Shown: piece after piece, positions 29,601-37,895 of the stretch
Layout of the letters: every line of letters starts with the position of its first letter
Position numbering within the stretch: position 1 is the stretch's first letter
Source: Arthrobacter dokdonellae
GTDB lineage: Bacteria > Actinomycetota > Actinomycetes > Actinomycetales > Micrococcaceae
DNA length: 64,000 nucleotides
Assembly (NCBI RefSeq): GCF_003268655.1
Contig: NZ_CP029642.1
Coordinates: 1,178,001-1,242,000 of the forward strand
Reading direction: 5' to 3'
Made by a program: the position numbers and the translations under genes
The notes under the pieces: generated by a model
What the model was told of the DNA's origin: nothing
The model's input: the letters and a program-made list of their open reading frames with translations, nothing else
Database searches by the model: none

Positions 29601-29878
29601 TCCTGGTCCAGCCGGTTGGCGCCGAACTGGCCGTCTCGGTCACCGACCCGGACCTGCGCTTCTATGACGGCAAGGACAAGTCCTCACCGACGCAGTCACC
29701 GTTCGGTGTGCCGTGGAAGGCCTCCCCAAGCCAGGGCAGCCGCATCACCGTGGAACTGGAAGGCCGCTGGAGCACCAGCGGCGCAGGGGCCAGCGCACGG
29801 ACCGGCCGCACCACCACCAAGCTCACCGTCGACTGCGCCAACGGCCTCCCCACCGAACTGCGCCTGACCAAGGCGTAA
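26696..29878 (+). CDS. Chondroitinase-ABC-like PL8 lyase, Tat-exported (paralog 1)
   Basis: 1060 residues, like Proteus chondroitin ABC lyase (about 1020). Tat signal SRRGLLSVAAVGAATVAV ends near AFADTP. Next come a Lyase_N-type jelly roll (about 60-215, with FTGWRTAWIRYQDMNG), an alpha-toroid catalytic domain (HHLGYQNRNFYSSVWLM near 400) and C-terminal beta domains. His507 and Tyr514 in FHHMGHYPAYS and Arg567 in SNRHP align with His501, Tyr508 and Arg560 of the Proteus enzyme. ATG 26696 is preferred to ATG 26690 because the AGGAAG spacing fits and the paralog has GTG at the same place. The last third is almost identical to paralog 2. Confidence 0.92.
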   Translation: MPRPSMEISRRGLLSVAAVGAATVAVVQVSPAFADTPTPVATPTSTPPATLAELEANALALTPPAFLLETAVPKQFSTSDGSPLSIVSDVNHFGDSSLRWDYKSRSTLSIKAPLGIVPPSDSEGGNGADIGYDVNTLAFWIYQSKPSSGTLQIEAGRGSRKDAWCEMNLNFTGWRTAWIRYQDMNGTARSDMDQLRFTAPAGAGTLYLDQILVNRPVRSNNPTRDRQVPFVNPGVSSDANEHWLDLLWFSEQEAKPLAMPAPTAAQLADLAAIKTAYTAAVRQKVTVTAASMAALVAATDKLGVPAAGVLGGGRPIVGYQNSIYPPAIAADMGRLAPFIGLQAFTTQMLAVAKAYDSTSDPVLKGQAADLFMRMLDYYTDQGWTDGSVQGTIHHLGYQNRNFYSSVWLMQGLLADRGRLDDVRATLNWQVGLGRLRQGTDDVVRFYNGIMDIINTTLMGLLGAALLVEGEAAQVAHLRLLKTWIDNASTPSPGTEGGFKPDFATFHHMGHYPAYSRDGMNGGSPVMAILAGTGFAMSQAAHEQWVQSLLSMRFYSTTTDWPIALSNRHPVGNDGMSINAYQSMTQAGSPDGKYALDPVMGAAWLRLLPAKLYSPQIALKNALAAAGVVAEPDPTGCQVMNHAALVTQRRENWLVSVRGHNRYLWSTEMYAGANEYGRYMTYGHVQVMSGKDPVTNQVTNAASGFVQPGWDWNRLPGTTAIQLPFNLLLSKLNPLGEEVLLSDQRIGGGGTIGGQNGAFMMSLHENAEYDGSFHARKSVFMFDDRVVLLGSGIVNNDRAHSTQTTLFQCHLADTSVPTQDSRVGAIATVPYSSVGKTSAPVWLVDPQNVGYYVPGGQQLEVSRAVQTAPDQGATTTGTLPYAIAVLDHGTKPRNASYEYALVVGATADSMTAFTTAMGNKSTAPYTVLQHDDDAHVVADLATGITAHAVFEASKRIKGGVVTAVDTPSVVLVQPVGAELAVSVTDPDLRFYDGKDKSSPTQSPFGVPWKASPSQGSRITVELEGRWSTSGAGASARTGRTTTKLTVDCANGLPTELRLTKA
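28902..29845 (+). repeat. Near-identical tract shared with the paralog (copy A)
   Basis: Bases 28902-29704 match 32368-33170 with one difference that I found (29107 G against 32573 C, silent). After a diverged 21-base window, 29726-29845 again match 33192-33311 exactly as far as I read. The offset is constant at 3466. The flanking parts of the two genes are much less alike, which points to recent gene conversion. Confidence 0.85.
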
Positions 29879-29910
29879 ACGGCCACGGCCGACCATTAGC
29901 TTAGCGCCCG

Positions 29911-29947
29911 TCGCCCACTTGGACTGTTCAGCAGCCCAAGTGGGCGA
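29911..29947 (+). terminator. Hairpin terminator after paralog 1
   Basis: TCGCCCACTTGG (29911-29922) pairs perfectly with CCAAGTGGGCGA (29936-29947) around a 13-base loop. AGGGTGCTTTTCC follows. It lies 33 bases after the stop codon in the 316-base gap before paralog 2; the rest of that gap holds the second gene's promoter and nothing else I can recognise. Confidence 0.7.
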
Positions 29948-30129
29948 AGGGTGCTTTTCCATGTTGGCCTGCCTCCTTTGTACCTTGAGGTCTGCCTGAT
30001 GGCAGGGCAGGAATGGGGTACTAGTTACTTGTGTGACAGATTTCGCCCAAATGGGTATAAAAAACGGCTCAAAATGAGGTCCAAACGGGGGCGAGTGACG
30101 TCACTTTCCGATTGCCCGTGAATTGGTTC

Positions 30130-30159
30130 TTGATTCATCATTTACCGCAGATGTGTACT
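30130..30159 (+). promoter_or_regulatory. Promoter of second chondroitinase-ABC-like gene (shared module)
   Basis: TTGATT (30130-30135) and TGTACT (30154-30159), 18 bases apart, repeat the arrangement at 26631-26660. The downstream leader TTTGGATCACATTT and AACAGGAAGAAGAT is also shared, so each paralog seems to have its own copy of the same promoter. Confidence 0.6.
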
Positions 30160-30194
30160 TTGGATCACATTTATATAACAGGAAGAAGATCCAC

Positions 30195-33100
30195 GTGCCT
30201 CGTCCATCACCACAAATCAGCCGTCGCAGTCTGCTCACTGTCGCGGCAGCCGGAGCGGCCACTGTCGCCGTCGTCCAGGTATCTCCTGCGTTCGCCGACA
30301 CCCCCACGCCTGTTGCATCCCCAACGCCCACCGCCGCGCCTCCGACGACGCTGGCGCAGCTGGAGGCGCTGGCGCTGGCGCAGACACCGCCGGTATTCAT
30401 GCTGGAGACGGCGGTGCCGCAGCAGCTGAGCACGTCCGACGCCTCGCCACTGAGCATCACCAGCACGGTGGCCCACACCGGCGGCTCCAGCCTGCGGTGG
30501 GACTACAAATCCCAGTCAACCCTGCTGATCAACACGCCCCTTCAGGTCACCGCGGCGGCTGAGTCGAACGGGGCAACCCTTGCGTTCTGGATCTACCAGT
30601 CCAAGGCATCCACGGGAACGCTGAAGATCGAGGGTGGGCGCGGCTCAGGCAGGGACATCTGGTGCGAGATGAACCTGGACTTCACCGGCTGGCGGACGGC
30701 GTGGATCCCCTACACGGACATGAACGGGCGGGCACGGCCGGACATGGACCAGCTGCGCTTCACCGCCCCTGCCAGCGCCGGGACGTTGTACCTGGACCTG
30801 CTCATGGTCAATACCGTGGTCGGTCCGGGGCAGGCGGCCCCGGACCGGCAGGTGCCCTTCGTTGATCAGGGAGTCCACACCGGCGCCAACGAGCACTGGC
30901 TGGACCTGCTGTGGTTCTCCGAGCAAGAGGCCCAGCCGCTGGCAACGCCGGCCCCCACTGCGGCGCAGCTGGCCGACCTCGCGACGGTCACGGCGGCGTA
31001 CTACTCGACCATCAGCTCCAAGGCAAAGGTGACGGCAGCCACCGTCGCCGGACTGGAGGCGTCCATCGACCAATTGGGCGTGCCAGCGGCAGGGGTCTTG
31101 GGGGCCGGCCCGGCGATCATCGGCTACCAGGCCCAGATGTACCCGGCGGCCCTGGCCAACGACATTGCGACGCTCACGCCGAGCATCGGCCTGCGACCCT
31201 TCGCGGACCAGATGCTCGTCGTGGCCAAGGCGTATGACGCGGCCACGGACGCGACCCTGAAGAACCAGGTCGGCGCCCTGTACCTGCGGATGCTGGACTA
31301 CTTCACCGACCAGGGCTGGACTGCGGGCAGCTGCCAGGGCACGATCCACCACCTGGGCTACCAGGCACGCGGCTTCTACAATTCGGTGTTCCTGATGCGC
31401 CCCTACCTGGAGACGGCGGGACGGTTTGACGACGTGCGCGCGACCCTGGCCTGGATGGTGGGCCTGGGCCGGCTTCGTCAGGGCAATGAGAACATTGTCC
31501 GTTTCTACAACGGCATCATGGACATCCTTAGCACGACGCTGCTGGGCCTGCTGGCCAGTGCCCTGCTTGCGGAGGGGGAGGCGTCCCAGGTCGCGCACCT
31601 TGGCCTGCTGAAGACGTGGATCGACAACGCCAGCACCCCCTCACCCGGCACGGAGGGCGGCTTCAAGACGGACAACGCCACGTTCCACCACATGGGGCAC
31701 TACCCGGCCTACTCTGTGGACGGGCTCTCCGGCGGATCTCCGGTGCTGTCGGCGTTGGCGGGGACCGGATTTGCGGTCTCGCGGGCGACCCATGAGCAGT
31801 GGAATGCCACCTTGTTGGCGATGCGCTTCTACGCGAACAAGTCCAACTGGCCGATCGCCCTGTCCAACCGGCACCCCACGGGTGTTGACGGGCTGACGCT
31901 CGGCCCGTACCAGGCGATGACCCAGTTGGGCAGCCCCGACGGCAAGTCCGCGCTGGACCCGGTGATCGGTGCGGCGTTCCTGCGCCTGCTGCCGGTCAAG
32001 CCCTCCTCCGCCCAGACGGCGTTGGCGAAGTCGCTGGCCGCGGCCGGCGTGGTCGCCGAGCCGGACCCCACCGGCTGCCAGGTGATGAACCACGCGGCCC
32101 TGGTCTCGCACCGTCGGGACAATTGGCTGGTCTCGGTGCGCGGGCACAACCGCTACCTGTGGAGCACCGAGATGTACGTGGGCGCCAACGAATACGGCCG
32201 GTACATGACGTACGGGCACGTGCAGGTCATGGGCGGGGGGACTCCGGTCAGCAACGCCGGCTCGGGCTTTGTCCAGCCGGGCTGGGACTGGAACCGGATG
32301 CCTGGCACCACCGCCATCCAGCTGCCCTTTGAACTGCTGAAAGCAAATCTCGACGCCGAAGGCGGGCAGGAGGTGTTGCTGTCGGATCAGCGGATCGGCG
32401 GCGGCGGGACGATCGGCGGGCAAAACGGGGCGTTCATGATGAGCCTGCATGAGAACGCCGAATACGACGGATCGTTCCATGCGCGCAAGTCCGTGTTCAT
32501 GTTCGATGACCGGGTGGTGCTGCTGGGTAGCGGGATTGTCAACAACGACCGCGCGCACAGCACCCAGACCACCTTGTTCCAGTGCCACCTGGCCGACACG
32601 TCGGTGCCGACGCAGGACTCGCGGGTTGGCGCGATCGCCACGGTGCCGTACAGCAGTGTGGGGAAGACGTCCGCTCCGGTGTGGTTGGTGGACCCGCAGA
32701 ACGTGGGCTACTACGTCCCCGGCGGCCAGCAGCTGGAGGTGAGCCGGGCGGTGCAGACGGCCCCGGACCAGGGCGCCACCACCACGGGCACGCTGCCGTA
32801 CGCGATCGCTGTCCTGGATCACGGGACCAAGCCGCGCAACGCGAGCTACGAGTACGCGTTGGTGGTGGGTGCCACGGCTGATTCCATGACGGCCTTCACC
32901 ACGGCCATGGGCAACAAGTCCACGGCCCCGTACACGGTGCTCCAGCACGACGACGACGCCCACGTGGTGGCGGACCTGGCCACCGGGATCACCGCCCACG
33001 CGGTGTTCGAGGCCTCCAAGCGGATCAAGGGCGGGGTGGTCACGGCCGTGGACACCCCCTCGGTGGTCCTGGTCCAGCCGGTTGGCGCCGAACTGGCCGT

Positions 33101-33344
33101 CTCGGTCACCGACCCGGACCTGCGCTTCTATGACGGCAAGGACAAGTCCTCACCGACGCAGTCACCGTTCGAAACGCCGTGGCGCGGATCGCCAAGCCAG
33201 GGCAGCCGCATCACCGTGGAACTGGAAGGCCGCTGGAGCACCAGCGGCGCAGGGGCCAGCGCACGGACCGGCCGCACCACCACCAAGCTCACCGTCGACT
33301 GCGCCAACGGCATCCCGACCGAGCTGCGCCTGACAAGGGCATAG
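30195..33344 (+). CDS. Chondroitinase-ABC-like PL8 lyase, Tat-exported (paralog 2)
   Basis: 1049 residues with the same plan as paralog 1. The Tat signal is SRRSLLTVAAAGAATVAV. The N-terminal jelly roll carries FTGWRTAWIPYTDMNG. The catalytic alpha-toroid has His499 and Tyr506 in FHHMGHYPAYS and Arg559 in SNRHP. GTG 30195 is chosen: GGAAGAAG lies upstream, and position and following codons (PRPS) match the start of paralog 1. The open frame reaching back to 30123 only translates the promoter. N-terminal and catalytic parts differ clearly from paralog 1, so substrate preference (for example endo- against exo-cleavage or sulfation pattern) may have diverged, an inference. Confidence 0.92.
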   Translation: MPRPSPQISRRSLLTVAAAGAATVAVVQVSPAFADTPTPVASPTPTAAPPTTLAQLEALALAQTPPVFMLETAVPQQLSTSDASPLSITSTVAHTGGSSLRWDYKSQSTLLINTPLQVTAAAESNGATLAFWIYQSKASTGTLKIEGGRGSGRDIWCEMNLDFTGWRTAWIPYTDMNGRARPDMDQLRFTAPASAGTLYLDLLMVNTVVGPGQAAPDRQVPFVDQGVHTGANEHWLDLLWFSEQEAQPLATPAPTAAQLADLATVTAAYYSTISSKAKVTAATVAGLEASIDQLGVPAAGVLGAGPAIIGYQAQMYPAALANDIATLTPSIGLRPFADQMLVVAKAYDAATDATLKNQVGALYLRMLDYFTDQGWTAGSCQGTIHHLGYQARGFYNSVFLMRPYLETAGRFDDVRATLAWMVGLGRLRQGNENIVRFYNGIMDILSTTLLGLLASALLAEGEASQVAHLGLLKTWIDNASTPSPGTEGGFKTDNATFHHMGHYPAYSVDGLSGGSPVLSALAGTGFAVSRATHEQWNATLLAMRFYANKSNWPIALSNRHPTGVDGLTLGPYQAMTQLGSPDGKSALDPVIGAAFLRLLPVKPSSAQTALAKSLAAAGVVAEPDPTGCQVMNHAALVSHRRDNWLVSVRGHNRYLWSTEMYVGANEYGRYMTYGHVQVMGGGTPVSNAGSGFVQPGWDWNRMPGTTAIQLPFELLKANLDAEGGQEVLLSDQRIGGGGTIGGQNGAFMMSLHENAEYDGSFHARKSVFMFDDRVVLLGSGIVNNDRAHSTQTTLFQCHLADTSVPTQDSRVGAIATVPYSSVGKTSAPVWLVDPQNVGYYVPGGQQLEVSRAVQTAPDQGATTTGTLPYAIAVLDHGTKPRNASYEYALVVGATADSMTAFTTAMGNKSTAPYTVLQHDDDAHVVADLATGITAHAVFEASKRIKGGVVTAVDTPSVVLVQPVGAELAVSVTDPDLRFYDGKDKSSPTQSPFETPWRGSPSQGSRITVELEGRWSTSGAGASARTGRTTTKLTVDCANGIPTELRLTRA
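32368..33311 (+). repeat. Near-identical tract shared with the paralog (copy B)
   Basis: Partner of 28902-29845 at a constant offset of 3466 bases. Only position 32573 differs in the first 803 bases as far as I read. A 21-base diverged island (33171-33191) precedes the last 120 identical bases. Confidence 0.85.
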
Positions 33345-33354
33345 GCAGGTGACA

Positions 33355-33385
33355 GCGCCGGGGGCGGCAGTGCCGGCCCCGGCGC
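33355..33385 (+). terminator. GC-rich hairpin after paralog 2
   Basis: GCGCCGGGG (33355-33363) and CCCCGGCGC (33377-33385) form a 9-bp stem with a 13-base loop, 11 bases after the stop codon. There is no T-tract. Probable terminator or attenuating structure before the fucosidase gene. Confidence 0.45.
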
Positions 33386-33452
33386 AGCGAGTGCCGGCAT
33401 GCCGCCGGCAGCAGACAGACAAATCAGAAAGTATTGGCCCAGGGTAGACAAC

Positions 33453-35282
33453 ATGACAATTTCACGAAGCAGCACCATGCCGTCCCTGCCGCCGGGCAAC
33501 GGCGGCAGGGCAGCGCCCGCCACGCCCCCGGCACCGCCGCGCAGGGCCCCTGTGGCCGCGCCCATCGCCGATGAAGGCATCCATGGGCTGTCGGTGGTCC
33601 GCCACGGCGCCGAAGACATTGCACGGCGCCAGGCGTGGACGGATGCACGGTTTGGGGTGTTTGTCCACTGGGGCGTATCGGCTGCCTTGGGTGGGTTTTG
33701 GAACGGGAAGCGTGTTGCGGGACTGGCCGAATGGATCCAGTTCAGGGCCAGGATTCCCCTTGCCGACTACGCAGCCCTGGCGAAGACGTTCGACCCGGTT
33801 GACTTCGATGCCCGTGAATGGGTGCGCATGGCCGCCGACGCCGGAGCCAAGTATTTTGTGTACACGGCAAAACACCACGACGGATTCGCCATGTACCATT
33901 CACGGGTGTCGGCCTACAACGTCTCGGAGGCCACACCGTTCCGCCGTGACCCGCTGGCTGAAATTGCGCAAGCATGCGCCGACTACGGCATCATGCTCGG
34001 GATCTACTACTCCCAAACCATTGATTGGGAAGACCCGGACGCTGTGGGGCAGAGCTGCAACAGTTGGGACTTCGAACCCGACAAGGGGGATTTTCACAGA
34101 TATTGGCGCCGCAAGGCCGCACCCCAGTTGCGTGAAATTCTCAGCAATTACGGTGATATCGGGCTGCTGTGGTTTGACATGCCCAATGGCATTCCAGCCG
34201 AATGTGCACAGGAAGCGTTTGACCTGGTGAGGGAACTGCAGCCCGGCGCCGTCATCAACAGCCGTCTCGGTGGCGGGGCGGACGCCGACTACACCTCCAT
34301 GGATGACAACTATTTTAACAACTTCCTGCCGCCCAGGGACTGGGAAACGGCCGCAACCACGAATGACAGTTGGGGATTCTCGAAATCGGCTTCCGGCTGG
34401 AAGCCAGCGGCCAGCCTCTGTGACACGCTGGCCTACACTGTCAGCCGCGGCGGCAACCTGCTGCTTAACGCCGGCCCCGACGCCACCGGCGCCATCCCCG
34501 ACAAGGTTAAAGCCCAATTCGCCGGGATCGGCGCCTGGATGCAGCGTGCATTGCCGGGCATCCGGGGCGCAGGGCCGACACCATTTGCAGGAAGTTTTGA
34601 CTGGGGCCATGCCACCACCGGTGAATCGGCCATCTACCTGCACGTAACCGACCCGGGGAAGCGGGAGCTCTCATTGCGGGGCGTCGCCGCGGAACCGGAT
34701 GCCGTGCGTGACCTGGGCACCGGAGCGCCCCTGCCTTTCACCCTGGCCGACCCTGACGGGACGGGCGCCGTTCTCACCGTGGCCCTGGCCGACCCAGTTG
34801 ACGGCCTGCCCCGCACCATCGAATTGGCTTTTGACGGTGCCCCACCCACATCATCGGACATCGTGCAGGTCCCGCACACGGCGCTGCGGCTGGACGTATG
34901 GACCGCGAACATTGGCCCCGGGGGTTCGCTGCAATGGAACTTCACGATGGCCACTCCCGGCGAATACCGGGTGGTGCTGTTGAGCAAGGAAACCTTTGGC
35001 AACTTCGACCCGCAGTGGTGGGCCGACGGCATGCGCGGGACCTTGGAGACGCAAGGGATTCGGACACCGTTTGTGCTGCACCGCGACGGCGACGAGCCAA
35101 ATCCCGTCCTGCACTATTGGAAGACGGTTCGCAGCGAGATTGGGCGCCTTCACGTCGCGCGCCCGGGGGACCAGGAGCTGACCATCACCGGGCTGCCGGC
35201 GGTTGACTCAAAGTGGGACCGGGACGGGGTCAACCTGACCGCGCTCAGGCTCGAACCGATCGAATCTGCGCCACTGGAATGA
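33453..35282 (+). CDS. GH29 alpha-L-fucosidase
   Basis: 609 residues from ATG 33453, with AGGG 8 bases upstream; ATG 33399 is possible but has poorer context. The GH29 catalytic barrel (about 55-400) shows WTDARFGVFVHWGVSA, KYFVYTAKHHDGFAMYHS, GIMLGIYYSQTIDW and the nucleophile Asp242 in GLLWFDMPNG. A C-terminal beta-rich region follows. GH29 enzymes remove terminal alpha-L-fucose with retention. The N-terminus is Pro/Ala-rich without a clear signal peptide, so cytoplasmic action on imported oligosaccharides is likely. Next to chondroitinase-type lyases and sulfatases it suggests a fucosylated substrate. Confidence 0.92.
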   Translation: MTISRSSTMPSLPPGNGGRAAPATPPAPPRRAPVAAPIADEGIHGLSVVRHGAEDIARRQAWTDARFGVFVHWGVSAALGGFWNGKRVAGLAEWIQFRARIPLADYAALAKTFDPVDFDAREWVRMAADAGAKYFVYTAKHHDGFAMYHSRVSAYNVSEATPFRRDPLAEIAQACADYGIMLGIYYSQTIDWEDPDAVGQSCNSWDFEPDKGDFHRYWRRKAAPQLREILSNYGDIGLLWFDMPNGIPAECAQEAFDLVRELQPGAVINSRLGGGADADYTSMDDNYFNNFLPPRDWETAATTNDSWGFSKSASGWKPAASLCDTLAYTVSRGGNLLLNAGPDATGAIPDKVKAQFAGIGAWMQRALPGIRGAGPTPFAGSFDWGHATTGESAIYLHVTDPGKRELSLRGVAAEPDAVRDLGTGAPLPFTLADPDGTGAVLTVALADPVDGLPRTIELAFDGAPPTSSDIVQVPHTALRLDVWTANIGPGGSLQWNFTMATPGEYRVVLLSKETFGNFDPQWWADGMRGTLETQGIRTPFVLHRDGDEPNPVLHYWKTVRSEIGRLHVARPGDQELTITGLPAVDSKWDRDGVNLTALRLEPIESAPLE

Positions 35283-35356
35283 GACCGTCCCACCGTGTGC
35301 GGCAGCAGCGCGGCGTGCGGGCGTCAGGCAGCGGTGCACACGGTGGGGGGCAGGCG

Positions 35357-36796
35357 TCATGCGCCGTCCCAGTTGGGGCCGGTGAACGCGCCCAGCGGAT
35401 CGGAGCCCAGCGGGCTGTGCTGTCCCGCCCCGGCGACCGGCAGCGCGGCACCGTCGAATTCCGGCACACCGTGCTGCGCAAACCAGCCAGCCATCCGCGA
35501 ACGCATGCCGGGCAGCACCGGGTGTGAGACGGCCTCGAGCATCAAGTTTCGCCGCTCCCCGGGATCGGCGGCCAGGTCGTAGAGCTCGTGGGGCCCGTGC
35601 GGGTGGCGGTGGACGTACTTCCAATCGTGGGTGCGGATCATTCTCACCGGCCCGTATTCGTCATAGACCACCACGGCGCCATCGGCCCGCACGGACGGAT
35701 CGCGGGAACCGGCATCGGCGGCCAGCAGGCCGGCAAAGGACGCGCCGGGGCCGGCCTCGAACGGGGCCGGATCCAGCCCGGCCAGCTCCAGGACGGTGGC
35801 GGCGACGTCGTAGGCGGAGAGAAGCTCGGTGCGCACGGTGTCGGCGGCGATGTGACCCGGCCAGTGGAAGATGGCAGGGACCTTCACGGAGGAGTCGTAC
35901 ATGTTTTGCGGGAACGTGCCGTTGCCCTTGCCCCAGACGCCGTGGTGGCCGCAGTTGAAGCCGTTGTCGCTGCTGAAGATCACCAGCGTGTCGCCGGCGA
36001 TGCCCAGGCGGTCCAGGTGCCCCAGGAGCCCGCCGATGGCTGCGTCCATGGCACTCACGGCGGCGAAATAGCCCACCAGTGCGGCGCGGACGTCCGGTTC
36101 GCCGCCGATCGCCACGCCGTCCACGGTGGGCTGCCACGGGTGCGGCTCCTCCTGCGGGCAGCTGGCAAAATCGCAGTCCGCGTAGAGGTCCTCAAATTCC
36201 TTGGGGTGCTGGCCCTTCCACGGCTTGTGTGGTGCCGTGTAGTTCACGGCCAGGAAAAACGGCTCCTCACGGACGGCCTCGCGGTCCAGGAACGCGTGCG
36301 CATCCGCGGTGATGGCATCGGTGAGGTATTCCGTGACTTCCTCCCGCTCACCGTTGCGGTACATGGTCGAGTGCAGGTACGGGCTGCCGCCGCCCTCAAG
36401 GCCGAACCAGTGGACAAAGCCCCGCCGTGCGGCGTCGTTGGCCCCCAGATGCCATTTGCCGGCCAGTCCCAGCCGGTAGCCGTTGTCTGCCAGCACATCA
36501 GTGAAGAGGGGTTGCCCGGCCAGGTAGTCGGGGGCCTCGGGGCCAACCTCAGTCCCGGTCAGGTAGTCGTGGACGCCGTGGCGGGAGGGGATCTGCCCGG
36601 TCATCAGACTGGCGCGGGCCGGCGAACAGACGGGGGAGACGCAAAAGAAGTTCTCCAGCCGCGTGCCGTCCGCAGCCAAGGCGTCCAGGTGGGGTGTGCG
36701 GATCTCGTCATTGCCTGCGCAGCCCAACGCCCACGGCCCTTGGTCGTCGCTGAGAATGAAGACGATGTTGGGCCGTTTTTCCGCGGCGTTGACCAT
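35357..36796 (-). CDS. Sulfatase (type I, CSPAR)
   Basis: 479-residue sulfatase. NIVFILSDDQGPWALGC at the start binds the metal. The formylglycine signature is CSPARASLMTGQIPSRHGVH (Cys57). LGLAGKWHLG near 113, FLAVNYTAPHKPW, and VIFSSDNGFNCGHHGVWGKG are also present. No signal peptide. ATG 36796 is chosen because AAGGAG lies 6-7 bases upstream; the frame is open to 36838. It is divergent from the TIM-barrel gene at 36951, with a LacI-type operator between them. It would hydrolyse a sulfate ester of an imported sugar. A separate formylglycine-generating enzyme is needed and is not in the window. Confidence 0.93.
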   Translation of the reverse strand: MVNAAEKRPNIVFILSDDQGPWALGCAGNDEIRTPHLDALAADGTRLENFFCVSPVCSPARASLMTGQIPSRHGVHDYLTGTEVGPEAPDYLAGQPLFTDVLADNGYRLGLAGKWHLGANDAARRGFVHWFGLEGGGSPYLHSTMYRNGEREEVTEYLTDAITADAHAFLDREAVREEPFFLAVNYTAPHKPWKGQHPKEFEDLYADCDFASCPQEEPHPWQPTVDGVAIGGEPDVRAALVGYFAAVSAMDAAIGGLLGHLDRLGIAGDTLVIFSSDNGFNCGHHGVWGKGNGTFPQNMYDSSVKVPAIFHWPGHIAADTVRTELLSAYDVAATVLELAGLDPAPFEAGPGASFAGLLAADAGSRDPSVRADGAVVVYDEYGPVRMIRTHDWKYVHRHPHGPHELYDLAADPGERRNLMLEAVSHPVLPGMRSRMAGWFAQHGVPEFDGAALPVAGAGQHSPLGSDPLGAFTGPNWDGA

Positions 36797-36886
36797 GAGC
36801 GCTCCTTGTGGCTGATACGGGCCCTCCATAATTACCACCTGGAGTAGGGAGGAATAAAGCAGTATTAAGGTCGCCGAAATCGCAAT

Positions 36887-36900
36887 GGAAAGCGGTTTCC
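36887..36900. promoter_or_regulatory. LacI-type operator between divergent sulfatase and TIM-barrel genes
   Basis: GGAAAGCGGTTTCC fits the LacI-family operator pattern GGAAANCGNTTTCC at every fixed position. It lies 51-64 bases before GTG 36951 and 91-104 bases before ATG 36796, so one repressor could control both directions. No dedicated LacI-HTH regulator is encoded in the window. Confidence 0.6.
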
Positions 36901-36950
36901 TCCTGTCGGCTGCGGGGGTACGCTGGGAGCAATGCTACGAAAGGAATGCC

Positions 36951-37796
36951 GTGCGCTTGGCGTTTTCCACGCTTGGCTGCCCGGGGCTGTCCCTGGCGCA
37001 GGTTGTAGAACTGGCCCGGTCCTCGGGAGCCACCGGGTTGGAGCTGCGGGCCGCCGAAGGCGAGTTTGTCCATCCGAACATCTCTGCCAAGGAACGCGCG
37101 GTCGTCGCCCGAACGCTTTCCGACGCCGGTCTGACGGTACTGGCACTGGCCAGCTACGTCCGGGTGTGCGCCGCGCCAGGCACCGGGCGGGGCGCCACGT
37201 GGGCGGTCGAGGACGCACTTCGCTCCGCCGTTGAACTTGCCGCCGACTTGGGCGCAGCCAATGTGCGGGTCTTTCCGGGAGCCGGGCTGGACCCGGCGCT
37301 GGGGGACGTTGTTCCGCCGCGAATGGCCGAGGCCGACCGCCTCGGTGCCCGGCGGCTTGATGCGGCCGCGGGCGCGGCACGGGACAGCGGCGTGACGCTC
37401 CTGCTGGAAACCCACGATTCGCACCCGCGAGGGGAGGATGTGGCCAGGATTCTGGCTCAAATCGACCCGGCCACCCCGGTGCAGGTCATTTGGGACCTCA
37501 TGCACCCGTGGCGCCATGACGAGGCCCCGCAACGCACCGCAGGATTGCTGGCCGCGTCACTGGCCTACGCCCAATACAAGGACGGCCGGCGGATCCCCGG
37601 AACCAACGACGTCGCGCTGACGCTGCCCGGGGAGGGCGAGCTGCCGCTGCGCACCATGCGGAACCTGGCCGGCGGAATCGCCAACGCCCGCGGCGACGAC
37701 GATCCCTGGGTATCCCTGGAATGGGAACGTGCCTGGCACCCGGAGCTGCCCCCGCTTGCTGACGCCCTCGCCGCGCTGAAGGCCGTACTGGCCTGA
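36951..37796 (+). CDS. Sugar phosphate isomerase/epimerase-like TIM-barrel protein
   Basis: 281 residues of the xylose-isomerase-like TIM-barrel superfamily (AP endonuclease 2 fold). MRLAFSTLGCPGLSLAQVVE opens the barrel. Metal-ligand strands are visible as GVTLLLETHDSHP near 150 and QVIWDLMHPWRH near 183, with YAQYKDGRR and VSLEWERAWHPE later. Such proteins isomerise or epimerise ketoses and uronic derivatives. GTG 36951 has AAGGA 6 bases upstream; the longer frame from ATG 36885 would run through the LacI-type operator. It is followed 99 bases later by a sulfatase on the same strand. The substrate is unknown. Confidence 0.85.
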   Translation: MRLAFSTLGCPGLSLAQVVELARSSGATGLELRAAEGEFVHPNISAKERAVVARTLSDAGLTVLALASYVRVCAAPGTGRGATWAVEDALRSAVELAADLGAANVRVFPGAGLDPALGDVVPPRMAEADRLGARRLDAAAGAARDSGVTLLLETHDSHPRGEDVARILAQIDPATPVQVIWDLMHPWRHDEAPQRTAGLLAASLAYAQYKDGRRIPGTNDVALTLPGEGELPLRTMRNLAGGIANARGDDDPWVSLEWERAWHPELPPLADALAALKAVLA

Positions 37797-37895
37797 ACGC
37801 CGGCGCTGCAGGCAGGCGCTGAACGCCGTGCCGGCCCGAGCCGCGCAACACCCCGCCCGCACCCCGACCACGCAACACGCCACCGGAAGGACCCC

